The notes: a model not told the origin generated them from the letters alone. Positions 1-8,529 are shown, numbered from the stretch's first letter. The stretch: DNA of 39,067 nucleotides from CAZXCQ01 sp964639275 (GCA_964639275.1 CAZXCQ010000014.1:1-39067); one strand, 5' to 3'. Program-made: numbers and translations.

Positions 1-52
1 TCCAGAATCTAAATTGCCAGAATCAAAGACGTAACTTATGAGACGCGATACT
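1..52 (+). repeat. 52-bp dispersed repeat, copy 1 (window edge)
   Basis: This stretch matches the reverse complement of 8431-8482 at about 47 of 52 positions; the last 12 bases, including GAGACGCGATACT, are identical. It may continue beyond the window's left edge. No coding potential is seen. The HAD gene begins just downstream, so the repeat occupies that gene's upstream region. Confidence 0.8.
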
Positions 53-78
53 AGTCTATCCCCGGAGGGTCTTTGCGC

Positions 79-786
79 ATGAGGATTCAGGCGGTGACCT
101 TTGACGCTTACGGGACCATCCTGCATCTGGAAAACCCGTTTGAACGTCTAAAGGATCGGCTCCATCGTATCGGGCTCTTGGTTCCGCTTGAGGCAGCAGA
201 GGAGGCCTTTATCCACGAGATGTCCTACTACAGGGAGCACCATCTGGAGGGGAGGGATGACAGAAGCCTCCTCTCCTTGCGTCAGAGGTGTGTGGAGGTC
301 CTTCTGGGGAAGCTGGCTGAGAGGGGATACCGGTCGGCGGTGCCGCCAGATCAGATGCTGGAACTGCTAATGGATTCCATCCATTTCCGTCCCTTTGATG
401 ACGTACGGCCTGTCTTGGAGTGGTGCTCCTCCCGCGGACTCGCAACCGGTGTGATCTCAAATTGGGATTATTCGCTCCCGGCCACGCTCGATCGTCTCTT
501 TGGCGGGTACCGGTTCGATTGTATCCTGGTATCGGCCACCGAAGGTATCCCCAAATCAGACCCTTTGATCTATCTCAGGGGGGCGGAACGCCTTGGGTTT
601 GCCCCTTCACGCATCCTCCATATCGGCGACGAGATCGAAAATGACCTGATTGTGGCCCGGAACGCCGGATTCAATGCGATCCTCCTCGATCGGGACGGCC
701 GCCGCAGAAACGCAAAAGGCCCTTCCATAAGGGCACTCACCGATCTGCCCTCAACAGTAGAAGATCAGGCGCATCACCGCCCCTGA
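79..786 (+). CDS. HAD-superfamily (subfamily IA) hydrolase, dehalogenase-like motif I
   Basis: A 235-residue HAD hydrolase, probably acting on a small phosphorylated or halogenated metabolite in the cytoplasm. Motif I is FDAYGT, with nucleophile Asp9. Motif II is the Ser in GVISNWD, motif III the Lys in GIPKSDP, and motif IV GDEIENDL. The cap lies between motifs I and II, as in subfamily IA. The usual second Asp of DxD is Tyr11; this DxY form is known from 2-haloacid dehalogenases and REG-2/HDHD3-like proteins and argues against a classical phosphatase. ATG at 79 is chosen over TTG at 73 because GGAGGG at 64-69 is better spaced for it. The gene is convergent with the crotonase gene and overlaps its end by 13 bases. 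The substrate cannot be inferred. Confidence 0.85.
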   Translation: MRIQAVTFDAYGTILHLENPFERLKDRLHRIGLLVPLEAAEEAFIHEMSYYREHHLEGRDDRSLLSLRQRCVEVLLGKLAERGYRSAVPPDQMLELLMDSIHFRPFDDVRPVLEWCSSRGLATGVISNWDYSLPATLDRLFGGYRFDCILVSATEGIPKSDPLIYLRGAERLGFAPSRILHIGDEIENDLIVARNAGFNAILLDRDGRRRNAKGPSIRALTDLPSTVEDQAHHRP

Positions 787-1556
787 AAGACCGGTTTTCG
801 TTTTTCAAGGAGCGCGCTGATCCCCTCTTTGGCATCTTGCATCTCAAAGGTACGGGACTGGTACAGGGCGTCGATCTCTGCGGCACCCCGCGGGTTCCAC
901 TGGAGATGCCGGTAGATGGCGTGTTTGATCATCCTCACAGCCACGGGTGCAGATGCCGCTATCTCCCCGGCCAGTTCCCAGGCCTTTGGCAGTACCTGCT
1001 CCCCTTCCAGGGCATAGTTGGCCAGTCCGATCTCTGCTGCTTCTTTACCGCTGATCAGACGGCCGGTATAGAGGAGTTCATTGGCCCGGGGAAGCCCGAT
1101 GATCTGGGGCAGCATATAGGATACGGCCATTCCCGTGTGAAGACCGAGCCGGGCAAAGTTGGCGCCGTATTTGGATTGCCTGTTGGCAATGCGGATGTCG
1201 CAGATCAGACAAAGGCCAAACCCGCCACCGATGGCATGGCCATTCATGGCCGCAATGGTTGGCATCTCAAGGCCCTGGATCTCCAGAAACGGGCCATAGG
1301 CATCCATGAGGGTCTGATGGGGAAGCCGGCCCCTGTCATCAACGATCCCGCTCTTAAAATCGGCGCCGGAACAGAAGGTGGTTCCACTCCCGGTGATGAT
1401 CAGACAGCGAAGGTCTTTATCTTCCTTGGCCCGATTGACGGCCTCGCGGAAGGCCGGCATGGTCTCGTCATCCATGGCGTTCCGGTTATTCGGACGGTTA
1501 AAGGTAATCCGGGCAATCTGGTCTTTGATCTCAAACAGGACAGGTGCATCTGACAT
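774..1556 (-). CDS. Enoyl-CoA hydratase/isomerase (crotonase) family protein lacking both catalytic Glu
   Basis: A 260-residue crotonase-fold protein. The CoA-binding and oxyanion-hole signatures are intact: CSGADF near residues 62-67 and GHAIGGGFGL at 106-115. The two glutamates used by classical enoyl-CoA hydratase (rat Glu144 and Glu164) align with Gly114 and Phe134. It therefore probably does not hydrate enoyl-CoA by the standard mechanism; another acyl-CoA reaction such as isomerisation, hydrolysis or C-C cleavage is possible. The start ATG at 1556 follows a good ribosome site (AAAGGAG, 6-base spacing); a longer upstream extension has no family similarity. No thiolase or acyl-CoA dehydrogenase is nearby, so its pathway is not shown. 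The 296 bases upstream (1557-1852) hold no gene that I can recognise. Confidence 0.85.
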   Translation of the reverse strand: MSDAPVLFEIKDQIARITFNRPNNRNAMDDETMPAFREAVNRAKEDKDLRCLIITGSGTTFCSGADFKSGIVDDRGRLPHQTLMDAYGPFLEIQGLEMPTIAAMNGHAIGGGFGLCLICDIRIANRQSKYGANFARLGLHTGMAVSYMLPQIIGLPRANELLYTGRLISGKEAAEIGLANYALEGEQVLPKAWELAGEIAASAPVAVRMIKHAIYRHLQWNPRGAAEIDALYQSRTFEMQDAKEGISALLEKRKPVFQGR

Positions 1557-1852
1557 GGTAGACTCCTTTGAGTGATATAGAATGGGGGACCAGAACGGAG
1601 GGCGGTAGATATCAAAGGTAAGCCATCCGGATCCAACACAGTCTTTACTCGCGTTAGTAGTCCCTGGAAAAGACGCCATTCCATTATAGGGAGATGCCGC
1701 ACAGAATCAAGTCCCTGATTTCGGCAAATGGATCAAAAATCCTCTAAAGGCACTGAGAGGTGGCTCCAAACCGCGCGCTGTTGTGGTGAAGCGTTAGTCA
1801 CAGAATTCTTGATTCATGAAGGTGCGGAGTAAAGTGGATGAAATGAAATTGA

Positions 1853-3013
1853 TTATTGGGGCACCCCTGCACCGGGTGGCTGATCCCTTTTTGGCAGCTT
1901 TATGATGAACTTTGTGCCTTTTCCCTCCCTTGATTCACACGCGATAACCCCCTTGTGTTCATCTACGGTCTTCTTCGTAATCATCAGGCCCAAGCCCGTC
2001 CCCTGGCTCCCCTTTGTACTAAAAAACCTCTGAAATATCTTCTCCCGGGTCTCCGGGTCCATCCCGCAACCCGTATCCACCACCTGGTACTCCACAGCAC
2101 AGTCCTCTCCCTTTAATGACCGCAAAAAGACCTCTTTACGAATCCTTGATCGGCCAATATCCGCGCAGGCGTCTATGGCGTTTGCCACCAGATTTAGGAG
2201 ACAGCGGTGAATCCCTTCGGGGTCTAGCCATACCTCATCCAGACCCTTGCCCGGTTCAAGATGGAGGGTAACGCCATGTTCACGGGCACGGGGGAGCATC
2301 AGATCATAGACCTCCTGGAGCGGCCCGTTGGGGTCGCACAGCCGGTACTCAGGCTCTCGCTCCTTGGCATAATTGAGGAGATCCATTGCCAGGCCCTTGA
2401 TCTTGGCCACATTCCCCTTGACCATGTCCCAGCCCTGTGACAGATACTTCTCGTTCTTGAGCTCAATCCCCTTTTCGAGGACAAAGGCGCCGCCGGTGAG
2501 ACCACCCGTTATGTTTTTGATGGCATGCGCGATGGCTGCCACGGTCTGGCCGACAACGGCAAGCCTCTCCGCCTCCAACAGTTTCTTTGTCTTATCTTGA
2601 ACAAGCCGCTCCAGGTTTTCCGTGTATTCCCTCAGTTTGGCCCTGAGCGCGATACTCTCCCTGGCCCTCTTGAGGGCAATCCCCAGGACATCATCATTGA
2701 TGGGCTTTGTGACAAAATCGGTTGCATCAAACTTCAGGCTCTGTATGGCGAGCTCCATATCCCCATGTCCCGTAATCATGATCACTTCTGTCTCAGGGCT
2801 CTCTTTCTTTATCCTCTGAAGCAACGCGATCCCATCCATCCCTGGCATCTTGATGTCTGTCAGTACAATGGGGGGACGCTCCTTTTTAAAGATGCGGAGG
2901 GCCTCTTCGCCATTTTCGGCCGTCAGCACCTCATATCCACTGTCCTTCAAAGAGATGCCAAGGACCCTCCGGATACCTTCCTCATCGTCGATCAGAAGAA
3001 TTTTTTCGACCAT
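1853..3013 (-). CDS. Receiver-histidine kinase hybrid response regulator
   Basis: A 386-residue cytoplasmic signalling protein. Residues 1-125 form a receiver domain with the acidic pair Asp9/Asp10, phospho-acceptor Asp53 in TDIKMPGMDG, and Lys in FVTKP. A coiled-coil linker follows, then a dimerisation/phosphotransfer helix with His in AIAHAIKN. The C-terminal HATPase has an N-box (NLVANAIDA), G1 (DTGCGM), F-box (FFSTKG) and G2 (GTGLGL). There is no DNA-binding domain, so output must pass through phosphotransfer or protein contact. It starts 6 bases after the stop of the membrane kinase gene at 3020, so the two form an operon and probably a relay in which the membrane kinase phosphorylates Asp53. 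No target regulator is encoded in the window. Confidence 0.93.
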   Translation of the reverse strand: MVEKILLIDDEEGIRRVLGISLKDSGYEVLTAENGEEALRIFKKERPPIVLTDIKMPGMDGIALLQRIKKESPETEVIMITGHGDMELAIQSLKFDATDFVTKPINDDVLGIALKRARESIALRAKLREYTENLERLVQDKTKKLLEAERLAVVGQTVAAIAHAIKNITGGLTGGAFVLEKGIELKNEKYLSQGWDMVKGNVAKIKGLAMDLLNYAKEREPEYRLCDPNGPLQEVYDLMLPRAREHGVTLHLEPGKGLDEVWLDPEGIHRCLLNLVANAIDACADIGRSRIRKEVFLRSLKGEDCAVEYQVVDTGCGMDPETREKIFQRFFSTKGSQGTGLGLMITKKTVDEHKGVIACESREGKGTKFIIKLPKRDQPPGAGVPQ

Positions 3014-3019
3014 AGGGCC

Positions 3020-5314
3020 TCACTCTGAAGCAGGGAATCTGATAACAAAATTACTGCCTTTACCTTCCTGGGTCTCCACCTCGATGGTTCCGTCATAATC
3101 CTGCACAATACCGTAGCTGATGGAAAGCCCCAAACCGGTGCCCCTGCCCACCTTTTTGGTGGTGAAAAAGGGTTCAAAGATCTTGTCGAGTTTGGATTTC
3201 GGGATACCACACCCTGTATCCTTGATCTCTACGATCACGGAGCCATCCCTCAGACCACTCTTGAGAGATATCCGCTTCTTGTCTCCCCGGTGATCGCCCT
3301 GCGTCCACTTCTCTTCAATGGCATCCCTTGCATTGATGAGCAAATTGACAAAGACCTGCTCCAGACGATTGGAATCGGCCATAATGGGCGGGAGATCATC
3401 TGCCAGCTCCTGGACCACCTCTATCTCCCGAAGCTTTAGCTGCTGGCTAAAGATGTCAAGAGACCGCCTGATCGCCTCATTCACCTGAACCTTCTCCTTT
3501 TTGACCTCTGACTTACGGCCAAATTCTCTCATATGGTTGATGATCTTTGATGCCCGGTCCACATGACTGTCGATCTCCTGGGCCATGGTCTTGAGTATCT
3601 CATCCTGGATGGGCTGATGGTTCTCGACCTTTCTCCTGAGATAGCTGCTTGCCGTCTTGATGACCGAGAGGGGCTGATTGAGCTCATGGGCAACCCCTGT
3701 GGCCATTTCCCCGAGGGTCGCCATCTTGCTAGCCTGTATCAGCTGCTGTTCCGCCATCAGTCTCGTGGTAATGTCGCTTGTGGTAACCAACAGGGCCTCC
3801 CGCCCCAGATGATCGTAAGCCGAGACCCGAACGTTGACGTAGATGATATTTCCATCCCTTCGGATCTGCCGCACCTGATTCAGGGTATTAAACCCCTTTA
3901 TCTCGGTGGCATACCTCTCTCGGTCCTCTTGCTCAAAGAGCTGGAGAAAAGATGTCATAAACAGTGAATATTTTTCGAATCCATATACAGGGGTTACACT
4001 GTCATTGCAATCCAGTATCTCAAGGGTCTCCTGGTCCAGAACAAATACTGGGTTTGGGATGGTATTGAAGATGCTTCGATATTTCTCCTCCGACTTCTTG
4101 ACCTCCCACTCCAGGTGCTTCATCTGGGTCACGTCAAGGCACATCTCCATTGCCGCTGTGATCTCTCCCTTGGAGTCCCTGATAGGGGAAGTCCTCACCA
4201 GCCAGAAAGACCGGGTGCCGTCTTTATTAAAACCCTCTTCTTCGCTGTAGTGCGACTCCCCATCTTCAAATGTCTTTAGTACAGGGCACACCTCACATCG
4301 CTCTGATCGACTCTTGTAGGCCTTGTAGCAGTAATCCCCTAGTCTCGGGTCAAACTGGTCGGCAAACTCGCGGTTATACCTGATCAGCCGCAGATCCCTG
4401 TCTTGAACGGTGATATAGCAGGGGGCAAGCTCAAAGATGCGCTGGTATTCCTTCTTTTGCTCATTTAGCTCCTCCTGCTTTTTCCCTATCTCTTTGCCCA
4501 TCTGTTCAATTGCGAGGGCCAGGTGGCCTATTTCATCATGCCTTGCGATGTCGACGGAGTAGTCATATTCTCCATCGGCCATATGCCTGGTTCCCTCAAT
4601 CAGTTTCCTGATCGGTCGGTTTACAAACCTCACCAGAAAAAGCCCCACGATGGCGGAAGTTCCCAAAAAGATCAAAAGGGCAAAGACCACAATCCCCCTT
4701 TCGTAAGTGGCTATTGTCCTGTCGGTATCCTTGAGGGAGAGCACCACATCAAGCCCGCCCAAGACCTTTTTTCCCTCGGGGTGAACGTGGCATGGATCGG
4801 TGGAGCAACCCGGTTCGTTGTAGATGGGGCTGATGATCCCGAGGAGTCGCTCTCCAGTCGGTGACTCAAATATACGTGTCCTTCCTGCCAAGTCCACGGA
4901 TTCGAGAGGGGGTCTTACCCTGTGGCAGATATCGCATGCCTCCGCCTTTATGTTGGTCACCTGATCGATCTCCCTGGCCCTGTTGCTAAACTTGATCTGG
5001 CCCTGTTTGTTATAGATCCGAATATTCTCTATGTCCTTTTGTCGGCCGATATTCTTTATGATCTGGTTTATGTCGTCTCTCGAATTGGACATCATGGCAT
5101 AGTGGGCGCCCAGTCTGATGGTATTGCCCAACCGGTCGGCCCCTGCGACCATATTTTCGACCGCCCTTTTCTTGTAGTGCTTGATGTTGTAATAGGCCCA
5201 CGCGGATATAACCACCAATAGGATCAACCCAACACAAGAGATCAGCCGGAAGCTGAGGCTGTGAAGGATACTGGTGGGTCTTGAAGATATTTTAAGAGAA
5301 ATAATCTTCTCCAT
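3020..5314 (-). CDS. Membrane sensor histidine kinase with periplasmic haem-c motifs, HAMP and two PAS domains
   Basis: A 764-residue sensor kinase. TM1 is near residues 21-42 and TM2 near 206-229, enclosing a periplasmic domain of about 160 residues. That domain has a CXXCH motif (CDICH, 127-131) and a CX4CH motif (CSTDPCH, 170-176), both forms used for covalent haem c, suggesting redox or gas sensing. HAMP follows at about 230-283. A first PAS domain is cysteine-rich (YCYKAY and CEVCPV), and a second PAS precedes the HisKA domain (His in GVAHELNQPL). The HATPase has NLLINARDA, DTGCGIP and GTGLGLS. ATG at 5314 is preferred over TTG at 5332 because a weak AGAAG lies about 10 bases upstream and TTG has no ribosome site. 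It is divergent from the molybdoenzyme locus, so regulation of that locus is possible but unproven. Confidence 0.93.
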   Translation of the reverse strand: MEKIISLKISSRPTSILHSLSFRLISCVGLILLVVISAWAYYNIKHYKKRAVENMVAGADRLGNTIRLGAHYAMMSNSRDDINQIIKNIGRQKDIENIRIYNKQGQIKFSNRAREIDQVTNIKAEACDICHRVRPPLESVDLAGRTRIFESPTGERLLGIISPIYNEPGCSTDPCHVHPEGKKVLGGLDVVLSLKDTDRTIATYERGIVVFALLIFLGTSAIVGLFLVRFVNRPIRKLIEGTRHMADGEYDYSVDIARHDEIGHLALAIEQMGKEIGKKQEELNEQKKEYQRIFELAPCYITVQDRDLRLIRYNREFADQFDPRLGDYCYKAYKSRSERCEVCPVLKTFEDGESHYSEEEGFNKDGTRSFWLVRTSPIRDSKGEITAAMEMCLDVTQMKHLEWEVKKSEEKYRSIFNTIPNPVFVLDQETLEILDCNDSVTPVYGFEKYSLFMTSFLQLFEQEDRERYATEIKGFNTLNQVRQIRRDGNIIYVNVRVSAYDHLGREALLVTTSDITTRLMAEQQLIQASKMATLGEMATGVAHELNQPLSVIKTASSYLRRKVENHQPIQDEILKTMAQEIDSHVDRASKIINHMREFGRKSEVKKEKVQVNEAIRRSLDIFSQQLKLREIEVVQELADDLPPIMADSNRLEQVFVNLLINARDAIEEKWTQGDHRGDKKRISLKSGLRDGSVIVEIKDTGCGIPKSKLDKIFEPFFTTKKVGRGTGLGLSISYGIVQDYDGTIEVETQEGKGSNFVIRFPASE

Positions 5315-5370
5315 CCAATCGTATCTTCTCAATAATGATGGGGGCGCAAAAAGTCCGGCTAGCCCTTTTT

Positions 5371-5453
5371 CGTCATTACGGCCAACCCCGGATCAGGGCC
5401 TGTCCCGGACCGGATCCAGTATCCGGGGCGGTGTTTTGACCGCTCCCGGGATG
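5371..5453 (+). repeat. GTCATTCC/GGATCC-type intergenic palindromic repeat
   Basis: A GC-rich segment begins with CGTCATTACGGCC and contains overlapping short palindromes around CCGGATCCAGTATCCGG. It resembles the GTCATTCCGGC-type repeat at 22959-23061 and the palindrome at 18853-18880. It lies between the divergent kinase and molybdoenzyme genes. No coding potential is seen. Confidence 0.45.
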
Positions 5454-5486
5454 TCTCATATCGAGGGACCGATCATATGCTTTTCA

Positions 5487-5515
5487 TTGACAGATCAACA
5501 GGATAAGGGTAGCAT
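5487..5515 (+). promoter_or_regulatory. Putative sigma-70 promoter for the molybdoenzyme locus
   Basis: A perfect -35 TTGACA (5487-5492) is followed by a 17-base spacer and a -10 of TAGCAT (5510-5515, 4 of 6). It implies a leader of about 210 nt before the ATG at 5732. It is the best match between the two divergent genes. Confidence 0.5.
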
Positions 5516-5731
5516 TTATTTGAATATTACATGGTTCACCACTTTAAGGCAACCCATATCCCAAGAGGCCCAAAGCGGTAGCGATGGGCAAGCCGCCCTT
5601 GCGTGAGGGAGTTTATTGGAACCATGGTCCGGGGTGGATATGAGGCTTGATTAGACAGCCAAAATTTGATAGACAGATTATCTTATTATTATCAGCCTTG
5701 TTTTTTCCTTTTTACCACGGGGGTAAGAGAT
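5516..5731 (+). other. Long leader with possible RNA structure
   Basis: An untranslated region of about 210 bases. CATGGTTC (5530-5537) can pair with GAACCATG (5619-5626), an 8-bp stem enclosing about 81 bases. Smaller possible helices inside include CCCAT/ATGGG and GGGC/GCCC. I do not recognise a known riboswitch consensus. On the other strand the same DNA could belong to the upstream region of the sensor kinase. A T-rich tract lies near 5696-5712. Confidence 0.3.
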
Positions 5732-7828
5732 ATGAAGGAAACCGTTTTTAGTATATGCGGCATGTGCACTGTTAGGTGTCCCATCCGGGTAGAGGTTGAG
5801 GACGGGGTAGTGAAATGGATTGAAGGAAACCCGCACGACCCCGGTATGGCTGGGAGGCTTTGTGCCAAAGGCTCTGCGGGCATAGCCATGGAATATGACT
5901 ATGAAAGGCCTCGCTACCCGATGATCCGCAAAGGCAAGCGGGGAGAAGGGGAGTGGGAGAGGGCCTCGTGGGATGAAGCCCTGGACTATGTTTGTGATAA
6001 ATTGAAGACCATTACTGAAAAATACGGGGGAAAGGCCGTTGCCCTGAGTGACCGGGGGGGGCCTTTCAGAGATATCCATCGAAGCTTTTTGAGGGCCATT
6101 GGCTCTCCAAACTACTTTAATCACGACTGTACCTGTGCCAGGAATATTCAGCATGCCGCCATATCCCTTTTCGGATCAGGCAGAAAGACATTTAATTATG
6201 ATTATAATCAGTGCAAACACCTCATCCTTTACGGTCGAAACGTATTCGAATCCTTGAGGGTAAAGACCGCAAACGCGATAATGGAGCTTCTCGACCGGGG
6301 AGGCAAAATCACCTATATTGATGTCCGCGCGAGCGGCACCGCCATGAAGGCGACCCGTTTTTGGATGGTCCGACCCGGGACTGATTATGCCCTTAACCTC
6401 GGCATCATCCACACGGTCCTCCGGGACAAATTGTACGATGCAGAGTTCGTCGCCAAATGGGTGGATGGGTTTCAAGAACTGGAGTCCTTTGTTGCCGAGT
6501 ACACCCCGGAATGGGCCTCGCGGGAAACGGGCGTCCCTTCCCGGGAAATCACGGATTTCGCCCACGAGGTGGCTCAGGATAGGCCCTCTGTCATTTTTCA
6601 TCCGGGCTGGATGACCGCCCGTTATCTGGATTCATTTTACAGCTCCAGGACGGCTTACATCCTCAATGCCCTCATGGGCAGCATCGAGGCCCCTGGGGGG
6701 CTCTTTTTTCAGAAGGGACCGGGTGATGTGGGCGCAAGGGGCCTCAATGCCCTCCTTGACACCCTCCCCAAACCAGAGGACAAACGCGTCGATGGTTGCG
6801 GATGGAAATACAAGCACTTTGAGTCAGGCCCGGGCCTCTTGCATCTGCTCTATGCTGCCATTCTCTCTGAGGATCCTTATCCGGTAAAGGCCTATATCGT
6901 CTTCAGACACGATCCCCTCCTCGCCCTCCCGGACCCCGAGGGACAAAAAAAGGCGCTGGATAAGTTGGACCTCCTCGTCTCCGTCGACAGCAAATACAGT
7001 GAGACAGCCTGGTATGCCGACGTGCTACTCCCCTCTGCCACGTATCTGGAAAAATCAAGCGTACTGGCCACAGGAAAGGGTCTGAAGCCCCAGTTCAGGA
7101 TGCGTAAACAGGCTATTGAACCGCGAAATGAGGCCAGACCGGACTGGTGGATTTTCAAGTCCCTGGCCGAGCGACTGGGCGTGGGTGAATATTTTAAGTT
7201 TAATGATATTGAAGAATTCTGGGAGTGGCAGTTGGAGGGAACAGGAATCAAAGTCTCGGACTTTGAGAAAAAGGGATTTGTTTCCCTGGCAGACAAGCCG
7301 GTCTGGTGGGACCGCATGAAAGACCTGAAATTCAAGACCCCGTCCAAAAGGATTGAATTTGTATCCAGTCTGCTTGAGGAAAATGCAATACCCTCCTTTA
7401 AGCCTTATGAAAGCCCCAAGAAACCGGAAAAAGGGTCGTTCCGGCTCGCCTTTGGTCGCAGCCCGGTCCATACCCACGGACAGACCCAGAACAACCCTGT
7501 GCTCAGTGAAATCATGCCTGAAAACACCCTATGGATAAACGCGGGAGAGGCCAGAGAACTGGGCATTTCAAACGGAGACCTCGTGGAGGTTACTTCTTCG
7601 GATGGTAGTCATTCGGGGACCATTTCTGCTTACGTAACCGAATTTATCCATCCCCAGACGGTTTACATGGTCCATGGTTTTGGTCGGAAGGTGCCCTGGC
7701 AGACCCGTGGGTACAACAGAGGCCTTGGTGATTATCGTTTTGAAACGGGTTTGTTGAATGTCTATGACCCGGTGGGCGGGGCAAACGCCCTTCTGGAGTG
7801 CACCGTCAGGGTCCGGAAAGCGAATTGA
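5732..7828 (+). CDS. Molybdopterin oxidoreductase catalytic subunit, PsrA/PhsA-like, no Tat signal
   Basis: A 698-residue member of the DMSO-reductase (CISM) superfamily. The N-terminus binds one [4Fe-4S] cluster through C9-x2-C12-x3-C16-x27-C44. The Mo/W-ligand region reads DCTCARN; Cys135 is the likely metal ligand and Cys133 is an extra neighbour. The C-terminal domain (GRSPVHTHG, then LWINAGEA and MVHGFGR) resembles thiosulfate/polysulfide reductase A chains. The cluster motif begins 9 residues from the start with no twin-arginine leader, so the enzyme should be cytoplasmic, unlike periplasmic PsrA/PhsA. The ATG at 5732 follows GGGGGTAAGAG. The Fe-S partner follows after 25 bases, and NAD(P)-linked flavoprotein and Nuo-like genes lie downstream. 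The formate dehydrogenase active-site signature is absent; the substrate is unknown. Confidence 0.9.
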   Translation: MKETVFSICGMCTVRCPIRVEVEDGVVKWIEGNPHDPGMAGRLCAKGSAGIAMEYDYERPRYPMIRKGKRGEGEWERASWDEALDYVCDKLKTITEKYGGKAVALSDRGGPFRDIHRSFLRAIGSPNYFNHDCTCARNIQHAAISLFGSGRKTFNYDYNQCKHLILYGRNVFESLRVKTANAIMELLDRGGKITYIDVRASGTAMKATRFWMVRPGTDYALNLGIIHTVLRDKLYDAEFVAKWVDGFQELESFVAEYTPEWASRETGVPSREITDFAHEVAQDRPSVIFHPGWMTARYLDSFYSSRTAYILNALMGSIEAPGGLFFQKGPGDVGARGLNALLDTLPKPEDKRVDGCGWKYKHFESGPGLLHLLYAAILSEDPYPVKAYIVFRHDPLLALPDPEGQKKALDKLDLLVSVDSKYSETAWYADVLLPSATYLEKSSVLATGKGLKPQFRMRKQAIEPRNEARPDWWIFKSLAERLGVGEYFKFNDIEEFWEWQLEGTGIKVSDFEKKGFVSLADKPVWWDRMKDLKFKTPSKRIEFVSSLLEENAIPSFKPYESPKKPEKGSFRLAFGRSPVHTHGQTQNNPVLSEIMPENTLWINAGEARELGISNGDLVEVTSSDGSHSGTISAYVTEFIHPQTVYMVHGFGRKVPWQTRGYNRGLGDYRFETGLLNVYDPVGGANALLECTVRVRKAN

Positions 7829-7853
7829 CCGATCAATATTTGGAGGGACACCA

Positions 7854-8357
7854 ATGAGCGAATACTATCTTTATCAGGACGTCAAGCGCTGTATCGGGTG
7901 TTTTAGCTGTGAATCGCACTGCAAGACAAAAAACAATCTGCCCATGGGGCCCCGGTTCTGCCAGATCATACCTGTGGGACCAAAACTGGTAAATAACCTG
8001 CCCCGGATGGCCAATATCTTTATGCCCTGCTTTCACTGCGAAGACCCGTGGTGTGTGAGGGCCTGCCCCACCGGTGCCATGCAAAAAAGGGCAAAAGACG
8101 GTATTGTCTTTGTAGACGGCTCCGTCTGCATTGGCTGCAAGAGCTGTATCACGGCCTGCCCGTGGGGCACACCCCAGTGGAATCCCGAAACAGGGAAGGC
8201 GGTCAAATGTGACTATTGCATGGATAGAATAGATCAGGGAATGGAACCTGCCTGTGTCGCAAAATGCATAACCAAGTGTCTCCATTTTGGGAAGCCTTCG
8301 ATCAAGACCAGGCTGATTCGGGAGCGATACGCCAAGACCGTTGCGGAGCTTTGGTAA
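7854..8357 (+). CDS. Four-cluster ferredoxin-type electron-transfer subunit (DmsB/PsrB-like)
   Basis: A 167-residue protein with the full cysteine pattern of DmsB/PsrB/NrfC-type subunits. The groups are CIGCFSCESHC (13-23), CFHCEDPWCVRACP, CIGCKSCITACP and the CDYC...CVAKC group, enough for four [4Fe-4S] clusters. It should take electrons to or from the molybdoenzyme encoded directly upstream. The start at 7854 is supported by GGAGGG about 6 bases upstream. The usual membrane subunit (PsrC/DmsC) does not follow, and there is no signal peptide, so electrons probably pass to the NfnB-like and NuoEF-like proteins downstream. A 426-base repeat-rich gap (8358-8783) separates it from the next gene, so cotranscription is uncertain. 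Confidence 0.9.
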   Translation: MSEYYLYQDVKRCIGCFSCESHCKTKNNLPMGPRFCQIIPVGPKLVNNLPRMANIFMPCFHCEDPWCVRACPTGAMQKRAKDGIVFVDGSVCIGCKSCITACPWGTPQWNPETGKAVKCDYCMDRIDQGMEPACVAKCITKCLHFGKPSIKTRLIRERYAKTVAELW

Positions 8358-8430
8358 GATGTAATGACCACGACCAGTCTGTACGATGTGCCGGTGTTCC
8401 GGCACTTCATATCCCTTGTGTATCCCCCGT

Positions 8431-8482
8431 AGTATCGCGTCTCATAAGTTATGTCGTTGATTCTGGCAATTTGAATCCTGGA
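8431..8482 (-). repeat. 52-bp dispersed repeat, copy 2 (inverted)
   Basis: This is the inverted partner of 1-52, with about 47 of 52 positions matching. Together the copies bracket 8.4 kb containing the HAD, crotonase, two-component and molybdoenzyme genes. It could be a mobile-element remnant or an intergenic repeat family; no transposase is seen. Confidence 0.8.
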
Positions 8483-8529
8483 TAGTATAAGATCCCAAAT
8501 TACAAGCACAAAGACGGGGAAATTCCAAG

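Noticed and set aside
5516..5731. Cyclic-dinucleotide (GEMM) riboswitch on either strand
   Set aside because: Some fragments (ACGCAA, GGGTTGCC on the minus strand) are reminiscent, but the first half of the consensus is missing, so I do not call it.
5732..7828. Formate dehydrogenase catalytic subunit
   Set aside because: The metal-ligand segment reads TCARN rather than the Cys/Sec-His pair of formate dehydrogenases, and the C-terminal motifs fit PsrA/PhsA-like proteins.
8264..8485. Small plus-strand reading frame at the end of the Fe-S subunit gene
   Set aside because: It lies in another frame of the Fe-S subunit gene and the repeat next to it. It has no ribosome site and no family similarity.
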